A stretch of DNA of 64,000 nt from Zobellia galactanivorans (GTDB lineage: Bacteria > Bacteroidota > Bacteroidia > Flavobacteriales > Flavobacteriaceae). Below the pieces are notes generated by a model. The model was not told the DNA's origin, did not search any database, and saw only the letters and a list, made by a program, of their open reading frames with translations. The stretch is taken from assembly GCF_000973105.1 (NCBI RefSeq), contig NC_015844.1, positions 930,001 through 994,000 of the forward strand. Direction: 5' to 3'. Of the stretch, positions 57,161-64,000 are shown one piece after another (the first letter of the stretch is position 1; the number at the start of each line of letters is the position of its first letter). The position numbers and the translations under genes are program-made.

Positions 57161-57613
57161 TTATTCCTTGTTTTTTGTATCTATTGCAATGGTAACCGGA
57201 CCATCATTGAGCAAGTCGACCTTCATATCGGCGCCAAAAATTCCCGTACCTATTTTTTTGCCCAAATCGACCTCCATTTGCTGCACGAACTTTTCGTATA
57301 AGGGAATCGCCACATCGGGTTTGGAAGCTTTGATATAAGATGGCCTATTGCCTTTTTTAGTAGCGGCATGCAAGGTAAACTGACTGACCACAATGGCATC
57401 GCCCCCTACAGCTTTGAGCGACTCGTTCATGACACCATTGGCATCGTTAAAAATTCTAAGGTTCACGATTTTACGTGACAACCATTCAATATCCTCTTGC
57501 CCGTCGGCATCTTCAATGCCCAGTAAGATCAAAAGTCCGTTCCGTATTTCTGATATTATTTGGCCGTCTACCCTTACACTGGCCCTTGACACTCTTTGAA
57601 TAATGGCTCGCAT
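57161..57613 (-). CDS. dtd: D-aminoacyl-tRNA deacylase
   Basis: Removes D-amino acids (and Gly from tRNA-Ala) from mischarged tRNA. The 150-residue protein has the family's active-site pair: SQFTLHAATKKGNRPSY (about residue 77) and NDGPVTIAID (about 136, the Gly-cisPro motif). The N-terminus MRAIIQRVSRASV is standard. It follows rsgA by 43 bases on the same strand and is probably co-transcribed with it. Confidence 0.97.
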   Translation of the reverse strand: MRAIIQRVSRASVRVDGQIISEIRNGLLILLGIEDADGQEDIEWLSRKIVNLRIFNDANGVMNESLKAVGGDAIVVSQFTLHAATKKGNRPSYIKASKPDVAIPLYEKFVQQMEVDLGKKIGTGIFGADMKVDLLNDGPVTIAIDTKNKE

Positions 57614-57656
57614 CGTTCTTAAACTGATTTCTTATTTTCTGATTCTACACCAAGAG

Positions 57657-58610
57657 CTACTTTTTTACGTCGTGGATATCGACCCTATAATTTTCCTCTT
57701 CTCCGGTTACCATTTGCACATAGCTCCTATAACGGCTCCATGCGACCTCCTCGTTTTCCAAGGCTTCCTTCACGGCACACTTTGGTTCATCGAGGTGTAG
57801 GCAATTGTTAAATTTGCAATTCCCCTTGAGTTTGAAAAATTCCGGAAAATAATCCCCTATTTCCTCCTTTTCCATATCCACGATACCAAAGCCCTTAATA
57901 CCCGGCGTATCGATAATACGCGCCCCAAAATCCAAGTCGAACATTTCGGCAAATGTAGTGGTATGCTGGCCTTGTAGATGTTGTCCGGAGATTTCGGTAG
58001 TTTTCAAATTGAGTTTTGGCTCCAGGGCGTTCACCAATGTAGACTTTCCTGCACCGGAATGCCCTGCAAACATACTGGTTTTACCGACCATCATTTCCTT
58101 TACCTTATCTACATTTTTACCAGACTTGGCCGAAATACCGATACAGGTATATCCCACATTTCTATAAAGCTCGGCCAGGTATTTAATTTCCGCCAGTTCT
58201 TCAATAGTATAGCTATCCACTTTATTAAAAAGTAGAACGGCAGGAATATCATAGGCTTCGGCAGTAGCGAGAAAACGGTCTATAAAAATCGTATAGGTGG
58301 TCGGGTTGTTTAAAGTGACCAATAGAAACACCTGATCTAAATTGGCCGCAATAATATGCGTTTGTTTTGAAAGGTTTACCGATTTTCGAATGATGTAGTT
58401 CTTACGATCGTCAATACCGTGAATGGTGCCTACGGTATCATCGCCCAATTGTTCTATTTTGAACGCCACCTCATCCCCCACGGCGATGGGGTTCGTACTT
58501 TTTATCCCCTGAATCCTAAACTTACCCTTAATACGGCATTCGTAAAATTCGCCATCTTGCGTTTTTACGGTATACCAACTTCCGGTAGATTTATATACAG
58601 TTCCTTTCAT
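57657..58610 (-). CDS. rsgA: ribosome small-subunit-dependent GTPase RsgA
   Basis: A GTPase that checks late 30S maturation. It has the circularly permuted order of motifs: G4 NKVD (about residue 126), G1 GHSGAGKSTLVN (about 178) and G3 DTPGIKGFG (about 228). An N-terminal OB fold (GTVYKSTGSWYTV) precedes, and a C-terminal zinc knuckle (CKFNNCLHLDEPKC) follows. ATG 58610 gives MKGTVYK; an ATG at 58625 would add five basic residues. Length about 317. Confidence 0.95.
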   Translation of the reverse strand: MKGTVYKSTGSWYTVKTQDGEFYECRIKGKFRIQGIKSTNPIAVGDEVAFKIEQLGDDTVGTIHGIDDRKNYIIRKSVNLSKQTHIIAANLDQVFLLVTLNNPTTYTIFIDRFLATAEAYDIPAVLLFNKVDSYTIEELAEIKYLAELYRNVGYTCIGISAKSGKNVDKVKEMMVGKTSMFAGHSGAGKSTLVNALEPKLNLKTTEISGQHLQGQHTTTFAEMFDLDFGARIIDTPGIKGFGIVDMEKEEIGDYFPEFFKLKGNCKFNNCLHLDEPKCAVKEALENEEVAWSRYRSYVQMVTGEEENYRVDIHDVKK

Positions 58611-58747
58611 TCTTTTCAATTTCATTACAAAGAAACAACTTTACTTCATACTATCAGCTTAAAACAGGCTGTCTTAAAGCTTGTTCCAACAAAAAAAGCC
58701 CCTATTCCCCCTCTGTTTTTTCACTATAAATGCAACCTTTTAGACTT

Positions 58748-58755
58748 TACTTTTG
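58748..58755 (+). promoter_or_regulatory. -7 element of the small exported protein gene at 58787
   Basis: TACTTTTG fits TAnnTTTG, 31 bases before the ATG at 58787. No clear -33 element. Confidence 0.45.
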
Positions 58756-58786
58756 TCTTTACTAAACCTAATTTAAATTTTAAACG

Positions 58787-59230
58787 ATGAAAAAGATAGC
58801 CGTAATAGCCTTTGTTTTAATTGCCACAACCCTCAGTGTGAACGCCCAAGAAATAAAAATAATTACCAGTGTCGAGTCTATTGTACCCAGCGGACTAGGG
58901 CGCTCAAGAATCATTGATGCCCAAGAGGAAAAGGATTTTGAAGAATATACCTCTGAACAGACCGAGGAAGACAATACCCGAAACAAATCTAAAAGGGGCA
59001 CTATCAGGGTAAAGAATTTTGAGGAAACCAAACTCCTCAACTTTTACAATATTGCCGGTATCCGCTTTCAAAATATTGCCGCGAACGATGCCGTTATCTC
59101 CTCGAAACTTACGAATATGCTTCAAGAAGGATGGGAGCTGGTCTTTGTAACCAGTGGCGTAGAAGCCGATGCCGGCGACAACGATGCCCAGGGAATTTTC
59201 ATTACGCGATATATTTTCAGAAGGGACTAA
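58787..59230 (+). CDS. exported protein of unknown function
   Basis: A 147-residue protein with a clean signal peptide (MKKIAVIAFVLIATTLSVNAQ). An acidic, probably disordered stretch (DAQEEKDFEEYTSEQTEED) precedes a basic patch and a compact domain (ETKLLNFYNIAGIRFQNIAA... LQEGWELVFVTSGVE ... IFITRYIFRR). The LxxGWELVFVTSG segment resembles a pattern seen in other small bacterial proteins, but I cannot name a family. Single gene with its own promoter and a shared bidirectional terminator. Confidence 0.78.
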   Translation: MKKIAVIAFVLIATTLSVNAQEIKIITSVESIVPSGLGRSRIIDAQEEKDFEEYTSEQTEEDNTRNKSKRGTIRVKNFEETKLLNFYNIAGIRFQNIAANDAVISSKLTNMLQEGWELVFVTSGVEADAGDNDAQGIFITRYIFRRD

Positions 59231-59238
59231 AAACACAT

Positions 59239-59268
59239 AAAACGGCTTGTCTTTCGACAAGCCGTTTT
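59239..59268. terminator. bidirectional terminator
   Basis: A 13-bp perfect stem AAAACGGCTTGTC (59239-59251) / GACAAGCCGTTTT (59256-59268) with a 4-base loop lies between convergent genes. It has T-runs in both directions, ending the Phe/Tyr operon on the minus strand and the exported protein gene on the plus strand. Confidence 0.9.
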
Positions 59269-59293
59269 ATTATAGTATATCGAATAGGTACTA

Positions 59294-60376
59294 CTATCCG
59301 TTTACAATCTTCTCTTGATGATTGATCGACTCTTGGTGAATGGCCTTGAACATTTTAAGGACAAATTCTTCACTCAATCCGCGAGATTCCCCTTCCAAGA
59401 TCATGGCTCCCAAAATCTGGTTCCAACGGTTCGACTGTAGTACGGCTACATTCTTCTGTTTTTTAAGCTCACCAATACTATCCGACACCTTCATACGTTT
59501 GCCCATAGTATCGATCAACTGGTTGTCGAGAATATCTATTTGCGCCCTAAGGTTGCTCAATTTAGCATTGTATTCGGCTTCGCTGTCGGTCTCTTTCCTG
59601 ATACGCAAATCTCTCATGATCTGCACCAACTTCTCCGGAGTAACCTGCTGAGCGGCATCACTCCAAGCATTGTCGGGATCAAAATGGGTCTCGATCATCA
59701 ATCCGTCGAAGTTCAGATCAAGTGCCGTTTGCGAAACATCAAAGATCATATCACGCTTACCGGTAATATGCGATGGGTCATTGATCAAAGGCAAATCGGG
59801 AAACTTGTTTTGGAACTCGATGGCCAATTGCCATTCGGGAATGTTCCTGTACTTCGTTTTCTCATAGGTAGAGAATCCTCTGTGGATGGCCCCTAACTTT
59901 CTGATCCCGGCGGTATGCAAACGTTCGATACCACCCAACCATAAAGCCAAATCAGGGTTTACAGGGTTCTTCACCAATACGATCTTATCAGTACCTTCCA
60001 AGGCATCTGCCAATTCTTGCATGATAAACGGACTCACGGTCGAGCGCGCTCCGATCCACAATAGATCTACATCATACTCCAATGCCAATTCAACATGGGC
60101 ACGATTGGCTACCTCTGTGGCCGTTTTTAATCCGGTTTCTTCCTTAACCTTCTGTAACCACTTCAAACCAAGTGCGCCAACACCTTCAAAGTTTCCTGGT
60201 CGTGTTCTTGGTTTCCAGATACCCGCACGGTAGTAGTTTACGTCGGTATCTTTTAACTCGTGAGCAATACGCAACACTTGTTCTTCGGTTTCAGCACTAC
60301 ATGGCCCTGCTATTACTAGTGGATGGTCTAACCCCATATCATCCAACCATGTTCTCATTTCTTTTGAATTCTCCAT
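59294..60376 (-). CDS. bifunctional DAHP synthase / chorismate mutase
   Basis: A 360-residue fusion. Residues about 1-260 are a type I-beta 3-deoxy-D-arabino-heptulosonate 7-phosphate synthase (VIAGPCSAETEEQVL near 20, GIWKPRTRPGNFEG near 52, KNPVNPDLALW near 136, NDPSHITGKRD near 198). Residues about 270-355 are an AroQ-type chorismate mutase (LRAQIDILDNQLIDTMGKRMKVSDSIGELK). It thus holds the first step of the shikimate pathway and the first step of the Phe/Tyr branch, an arrangement common in Bacteroidota, where the mutase domain can mediate feedback by prephenate. Last gene of the attenuator-controlled operon; its ATG shares a base with the tyrA stop. Confidence 0.95.
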   Translation of the reverse strand: MENSKEMRTWLDDMGLDHPLVIAGPCSAETEEQVLRIAHELKDTDVNYYRAGIWKPRTRPGNFEGVGALGLKWLQKVKEETGLKTATEVANRAHVELALEYDVDLLWIGARSTVSPFIMQELADALEGTDKIVLVKNPVNPDLALWLGGIERLHTAGIRKLGAIHRGFSTYEKTKYRNIPEWQLAIEFQNKFPDLPLINDPSHITGKRDMIFDVSQTALDLNFDGLMIETHFDPDNAWSDAAQQVTPEKLVQIMRDLRIRKETDSEAEYNAKLSNLRAQIDILDNQLIDTMGKRMKVSDSIGELKKQKNVAVLQSNRWNQILGAMILEGESRGLSEEFVLKMFKAIHQESINHQEKIVNG

Positions 60377-61236
60377 TACTTCTTGTTTAGTGGTATTCCG
60401 TTTAAAATTTCCTTTATTTTATTAGTATCGTTCATTTCGTTAAAAATTCCCGTGTAATCTCCTTTTTCCAATAGCTGTTTAAACTCTTGGAGGTTCTGTA
60501 TATATTCGGTCAAAGTTTCGACCACATTGTCTTTATTCTGTTTAAAAATTGGCGTCCACATGGCCGGCGAACTCTTGGCCAACCTTACCGTACTCTCGAA
60601 ACCACTGCCCGCCATGTCAAAAATATCACGTTCATTTTTCTCTTTATCGATTACGGTCTTTCCCAACATAAAAGAGCTGATATGTGACAAATGCGACACA
60701 TAGGCAATGTGCTTGTCATGGGCATCGGGGTTCATGTACCGAATACGCATTCCTATCTGCTGAAAAAGTTCCAGGGCCTTTTCCTGAAGCTTAAAGGCGG
60801 TTTTCTCTATCTCGCAGATAATATTCGTTTTACCCACGTATAAATTTTCAATGGCCGCCGACGGTCCCGAATGCTCCGTACCCGCAATGGGGTGCGCCGC
60901 CAGGTAATTTCTTCGTTTAGGGTGCGAATCTAAGGTTTTACAGATCAAACTTTTTGTAGACCCGCCATCAAAGACCACACAATCATCGTTAACCGCATCC
61001 AATATCTTAGGAAGCTCGGTAACCATAACATCTACGGGAATGCTAACAATGACCATATCGGCCACCCCTAGATCGTCGTAACTCGACTCTACATCGATGA
61101 TCCCCAGATCCAAGGCTTCGCGCAAATGCGAAACATTCGTATCTATACCGTAAATCTTGCACTCTGGGCGCAGGCGTTTGATATCCTTTGCAAAGGAACC
61201 TCCTATCAACCCGACACCAACTATAAAAACATTCAT
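60376..61236 (-). CDS. tyrA: prephenate dehydrogenase
   Basis: NAD(P)-dependent oxidative decarboxylation of prephenate to 4-hydroxyphenylpyruvate for tyrosine. The 286-residue chain has an N-terminal Rossmann motif (VGVGLIGGSFAKDIK), DGGSTKSLI and the AAHPIAGTEHSGPSAA segment near 117 containing the catalytic His, then VSHLSHISSFML near 179. There is no ACT domain, so feedback by tyrosine at the protein level is not evident. It lies 23 bases after the aminotransferase. Confidence 0.94.
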   Translation of the reverse strand: MNVFIVGVGLIGGSFAKDIKRLRPECKIYGIDTNVSHLREALDLGIIDVESSYDDLGVADMVIVSIPVDVMVTELPKILDAVNDDCVVFDGGSTKSLICKTLDSHPKRRNYLAAHPIAGTEHSGPSAAIENLYVGKTNIICEIEKTAFKLQEKALELFQQIGMRIRYMNPDAHDKHIAYVSHLSHISSFMLGKTVIDKEKNERDIFDMAGSGFESTVRLAKSSPAMWTPIFKQNKDNVVETLTEYIQNLQEFKQLLEKGDYTGIFNEMNDTNKIKEILNGIPLNKK

Positions 61237-61259
61237 TTTATCAACTCTTGTTCGTCATT

Positions 61260-62405
61260 CTAAAAACGGCTTATCGCCTCTTCAATCTTTTCTTCGGGCA
61301 CACACAATGAAAATCGTATATACCCTTCGCCCTTACTTCCAAAAATGGTTCCCGGGGTTATAAAAAGGTTCTTTTCGTACAGTACCTCATCTATAAACTC
61401 TTCGGCAGATTTGCTTCCTTCCGGCAACTTTGCCCAAAGGAACATTCCAACCGCATCGGTATCATAGGTACAGTTCAATTTATCGGCCAATTGACACATA
61501 AGCGCCTTTCTAGAGCGATATACCTCATTCAGCCTATCGAACCAATCTTGATCACTTTTCAGGGCCTCTATGGCTCCTTTCTGAATTCCGTAGAACATCC
61601 CCGAATCCATATTACTTTTTACCTTTAGCACGGCATTGATATGTTCGGCCCCGCCCAATACCATTCCTACGCGCCAACCGGCCATATTAAAGGTCTTGCT
61701 CAAGGAGTTTAGCTCTAGGGCCACCTCTTTCGCCCCATCGACGGCCAAAATACTTGCCGGCGCATCGTTAAGCACGAAACTATAGGGGTTGTCGTTTACC
61801 AAAAGGATATCGTTCTTTTTGGCAAATTCCACCAATTTTTCAAACTGCCCTTTTGTCGCCGTGGCCCCGGTCGGCATATGGGGGTAACTTGTCCACATGA
61901 TCTTTACCTTTGACAAATCGTGTTCCTGCAATTCTTCCAAATCGGGAAACCATCCGCTTTCGGCACTTAGGTTATAATATTTTGCCTCTGCCCCTACCAA
62001 CTTCGTGACCGAGGTATAGGTAGGATAGCCCGGATTGGGTATCAAGGCAACATCGCCCTCGTTCAAAAAGGCCATGCTAATGTGCATAATACCTTCCTTT
62101 GAACCCATTAAGGGTAAAATCTCGGTCAATGGATCTACCGTAACATCGAATTTTTCACTATAAAAATCCGCTACACCCTGACGCAGTTCGGGCAAACCCT
62201 GATAACTCTGATACTGGTGTGCACCTTCTTCCAAGACCGCATCTTGAATACTCTTTATGATCGCTTCTGAGGGAGCCAGATCCGGACTTCCGATACCCAT
62301 ATTGATCACGGGCCTTCCTTCGGCGATCAAACCTCTTACCTCTCGCAACTTTTTCGAGAAGTAATATTCTTCAACTGTATGTAAACGATTTGCCGTTCGT
62401 ATCAT
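61260..62405 (-). CDS. PLP-dependent aminotransferase (aromatic amino acid synthesis)
   Basis: A class I/II aminotransferase of 381 residues. Substrate loop GIGSPDLAPS near residue 37, NPGYPTYTSV near 122, the NDNPY segment near 204 and the Schiff-base lysine in SLSKTFNMAGWRVG near 234 are present. Located between pheA (4-base overlap) and tyrA, it is inferred to convert phenylpyruvate and hydroxyphenylpyruvate to Phe and Tyr, which completes the branch. Sequence alone would also permit aspartate or diaminopimelate as substrate. Confidence 0.9.
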   Translation of the reverse strand: MIRTANRLHTVEEYYFSKKLREVRGLIAEGRPVINMGIGSPDLAPSEAIIKSIQDAVLEEGAHQYQSYQGLPELRQGVADFYSEKFDVTVDPLTEILPLMGSKEGIMHISMAFLNEGDVALIPNPGYPTYTSVTKLVGAEAKYYNLSAESGWFPDLEELQEHDLSKVKIMWTSYPHMPTGATATKGQFEKLVEFAKKNDILLVNDNPYSFVLNDAPASILAVDGAKEVALELNSLSKTFNMAGWRVGMVLGGAEHINAVLKVKSNMDSGMFYGIQKGAIEALKSDQDWFDRLNEVYRSRKALMCQLADKLNCTYDTDAVGMFLWAKLPEGSKSAEEFIDEVLYEKNLFITPGTIFGSKGEGYIRFSLCVPEEKIEEAISRF

Positions 62406-63229
62406 ATTCTCGCATTTTTATATTCACCCAACACCTTAAAGTCTTCCGACATGATGTTCAACAGTGATTTTGCCTTGTCGAAACAATCATAACCATCAAA
62501 AGTCACGTCAACAAAAAAGGCGTATTTCCATGGTGTCTCAATTATGGGCAGCGACTGTATTTTGGTCAAGTTCAAATTGCAATCGCTCATAACATTAAGC
62601 ACAGCCGCAAGACTTCCGCGTTTATGGTCGGTAACAAAACGTACCGAGGCCTTGTTGATCTCTTCCTTCGGAAGCACTTTATTTTTTGTCTTTACAATAA
62701 TAAAGCGGGTTGCATTGTTTTGAATGGTCTGTATGTCCCGTGCTACGATGTTCAAATCGTATAAATCGGCGGCAACTTCCGGAGCTATGGCCGCAATATG
62801 CCTTAACTGTTGCTCTTGAATCCGTTTTGCCGTTTCGGCCGTATCAACATCTTCCACCATTTTAATGTGTGGATAATCGCCAAAAAATTCCTTGCACTGC
62901 AACAGGGCCATAGGGTGCGACCTCACTTCTTCAATATCGGCTATTTCCTGTCCCTTTAAGGCCATTAAATGGTGATGGATATTAAGGTAGTGCTCCCCAA
63001 TAATATGCAAATCCTTATGGTAAACCAGGGCATAGTTCGGTATGATCGAGCCAGCAATTGAATTCTCAATGGCCATTACACCTATATCAGCGGTCTTTTG
63101 CAGCAATTGATCTACCAAGAAATCAAACGACATACATTCTACCAAATCTACATTATCATCAAAATACTCTCGGGCTACTTGGTGGTGGTTAGACCCCTTA
63201 ATTCCCTGAATGGCTATTTTTAGCTTCAT
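62402..63229 (-). CDS. pheA: prephenate dehydratase
   Basis: Converts prephenate to phenylpyruvate. The 275-residue protein has the PDT domain (AIQGIKGSNHHQVAREYF at the start, GVMAIENSIAGSI near 50, the NNATRFIIV motif near 170) and a C-terminal ACT domain (about 190-270, GSLAAVLNVMSDCNLNLTKIQSLPI) that should bind Phe for feedback inhibition. The chorismate mutase domain seen in E. coli PheA is absent; here the mutase is on the DAHP synthase. First gene of the operon, 60 bases after an attenuator terminator. Confidence 0.96.
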   Translation of the reverse strand: MKLKIAIQGIKGSNHHQVAREYFDDNVDLVECMSFDFLVDQLLQKTADIGVMAIENSIAGSIIPNYALVYHKDLHIIGEHYLNIHHHLMALKGQEIADIEEVRSHPMALLQCKEFFGDYPHIKMVEDVDTAETAKRIQEQQLRHIAAIAPEVAADLYDLNIVARDIQTIQNNATRFIIVKTKNKVLPKEEINKASVRFVTDHKRGSLAAVLNVMSDCNLNLTKIQSLPIIETPWKYAFFVDVTFDGYDCFDKAKSLLNIMSEDFKVLGEYKNARI

Positions 63230-63289
63230 AACTGGCTTTCTGCCTTATGGGAAACACTTTTAAACGATAATTCCCAATAGGTATTGAAC

Positions 63290-63317
63290 AAAAAAAGTCC
63301 CGTTTTTCACGGGACTT
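63290..63317 (-). terminator. attenuator terminator upstream of pheA
   Basis: On the minus strand AAGTCCCGT (63317..63309) pairs with ACGGGACTT (63303..63295) around loop GAAAA, followed by a run of seven T (63296..63290). It is 60 bases before the pheA start and after a Phe-rich leader ORF, so it acts within the leader rather than at a gene end. Confidence 0.88.
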
Positions 63318-63357
63318 CAATTGGTTTATATCATGCAATATTTTACAACAGTCCCGT
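63309..63357 (-). promoter_or_regulatory. antiterminator of the pheA attenuator
   Basis: ACGGGACT (63357..63350), in the last codons of the leader ORF, is an exact copy of the terminator's 3' arm and can pair with AGTCCCGT (63316..63309), the terminator's 5' arm. The two pairings exclude each other. A ribosome stalled on the Phe/Tyr codons leaves the copy free (antitermination); one that reaches the stop codon covers it (termination). Confidence 0.82.
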
Positions 63358-63414
63358 ACCTCTCTCAAAAAAGAAGTAAAAATAAAAACCGTTGAAAAAG
63401 AATCGCTTTGTCAT
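63343..63414 (-). CDS. pheL: Phe/Tyr-rich leader peptide of the pheA operon
   Basis: A 23-codon ORF, ATG 63414 to TAA 63345..63343. It begins MTKRFFFNGFYFYFFFE and ends RGTGLL; 8 of 23 codons are Phe and 2 are Tyr, ten of them within positions 5-16. This is the make-up of attenuation leader peptides such as E. coli PheL. Its last codons overlap the antiterminator arm. The symbol is used by analogy of role, not by homology. Both products of the operon below are the amino acids that it counts. Confidence 0.85.
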   Translation of the reverse strand: MTKRFFFNGFYFYFFFERGTGLL

Positions 63415-63432
63415 AACACACTTAAACTTCGG

Positions 63433-63460
63433 CTAAAGTAACAATTAAATTTAAAAATAA
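63433..63460 (-). promoter_or_regulatory. likely promoter of the pheA leader transcript
   Basis: The minus strand reads TACTTTAG at 63440..63433, one base from TAnnTTTG, with a T-rich stretch about 20 bases upstream as a weak -33 region. Transcription would begin about 12 bases before the leader ATG. Confidence 0.4.
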
Positions 63461-63668
63461 ACGGGTAGAACCGATTTTTTTCCAATTTATATGTATCTCG
63501 CACTCAGGCATTGGTCTATTTTTATATTTCATAGTTCGCAGACACCTTTTTAAAAAATACGATATTACTTAATTGTTTATTTTTGATGGATGAACCGAAA
63601 GTACCCTTAAAAAGTACATCGTTAAAATCTACATTCAGAACAACTATCTAACTTTCATTTGTCCCAAT

Positions 63669-64000
63669 ATGTCTATAAGCGTCTACAAAATCAGCAAAAC
63701 TTTCGGAAGCCAAAAAGCTTTGAAGAACATCAGCTTTAAACTTCAAAAAGGGGAAATCGTTGGTTTTTTAGGGCCGAACGGCGCCGGAAAGTCAACCATG
63801 ATGAAGATACTGACCACCTATTATACGGCCGATAAAGGTGAGGCTTCGGTCAACTCCTTCGATGTTCTGACGGAAAAGAAAAAAGTTCAAGAGAGTATCG
63901 GCTACCTGCCCGAGCACAACCCCCTATATCTAGACATGTATGTAAAGGAATACCTTGCCTTTAACGCAGATGTCTACAAAACGGACAAAGCCAGGATACC
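63669..64000 (+). CDS. gldA: gliding motility ABC transporter ATPase GldA (5' part)
   Basis: The first 110 codons of an ABC ATPase cut by the window end. MSISVYKISKTFGSQKALKN is followed by the Walker A loop GFLGPNGAGKSTMMKILTTYY (about residues 32-52) and the Q-loop region SIGYLPEHNPLYLDMYVKEYLAFNADVYK, wording specific to GldA. With GldF and GldG it forms an ABC transporter linked to gliding in Flavobacterium; it is not universal among gliding members. It is divergent from the Phe/Tyr operon. Confidence 0.93.
   Translation, partial: MSISVYKISKTFGSQKALKNISFKLQKGEIVGFLGPNGAGKSTMMKILTTYYTADKGEASVNSFDVLTEKKKVQESIGYLPEHNPLYLDMYVKEYLAFNADVYKTDKARI

Larger units (their letters stand above)
63230..63668. 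other. pheA-gldA divergent region with attenuator
   Basis: This 439-base interval contains, on the minus strand, the promoter, leader ORF and attenuator of the Phe/Tyr operon (each listed separately). The right part, about 63460-63668, should hold the gldA promoter on the plus strand; a TAACTTTC at 63649-63656 is a weak candidate -7 element. Nothing else seen. Confidence 0.8.

Overview
The window is chromosomal DNA from a member of the Bacteroidota, almost certainly a marine Flavobacteriaceae of the Zobellia/Maribacter kind. The evidence is gliding-motility genes gldA, gldB and gldC, a short 287-residue primary sigma factor, promoters with the Bacteroidota -7 element TAnnTTTG, weak or absent Shine-Dalgarno sequences, moderate GC content, and flavobacterial forms of FtsZ, DnaG and the dcw cluster. 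The genus is my inference. I see no rRNA, CRISPR array, insertion sequence, phage gene or replication origin.

Layout. 0-8 kb (+): rpsO, pnp, rpoD, a VF530-type protein, trmL, adenine deaminase, rpe and a YpdA-type bacillithiol disulfide reductase. 8-11 kb (+): a small secreted protein and a NarL-type two-component pair. 11-17 kb (-): a PepSY-type membrane protein, a TonB-dependent receptor, a Zn/Cd-type P1B ATPase, and the wreck of an RND metal-efflux operon in which the start of cusA is joined in frame to the end of a cusB-like adaptor. 17-22 kb: an acyltransferase-like membrane protein, a ketopantoate-reductase-like protein, a tRNA-dihydrouridine synthase, small membrane proteins, tRNA-Arg(TCG) and a YqeY protein. 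22-38 kb (-): a complete flavobacterial dcw cluster, mraZ-rsmH-ftsL-ftsI-murE-mraY-murD-ftsW-murG-murC-ftsQ-ftsA-ftsZ, without murF or ddl. 38-44 kb: hydrolase, engB, subclass B1 metallo-beta-lactamase, pirin, gldC/gldB, nadE and an atypical response regulator. 44-59 kb: dnaG, a duplicated membrane protein, a SIMPL protein, polyprenyl synthase, rlmN, queA, aroA, a MazG-like protein, two DUF3857 transglutaminase-like proteins, dtd and rsgA. 59-63 kb (-): a four-gene Phe/Tyr operon, pheA, aminotransferase, tyrA, and DAHP synthase-chorismate mutase. The window ends inside gldA.

The strongest regulatory find lies upstream of pheA. A 23-codon leader ORF (63414..63343, minus strand) has 8 Phe and 2 Tyr codons. 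It is followed by a 9-bp terminator hairpin with a U-run. The last codons of the leader carry an exact copy of the terminator's 3' arm, so they can form the competing antiterminator. This is a complete transcription attenuator for the Phe/Tyr operon. A second good find is an MraZ-box-like array, three direct 10-bp repeats of TTACCAC at 37991..38020, placed over the upstream part of the likely mraZ promoter.

Other points of interest are the cusA'-'cusB fusion relic, a response regulator with Glu in place of the phosphoacceptor Asp, a DnaG primase whose zinc ligands are all replaced, a DUF3857 pair in which one member has lost its catalytic Cys and His, a membrane protein built from a 31-residue internal duplication, and genes whose true starts are probably non-ATG (sensor kinase, gldB, DUF6660).
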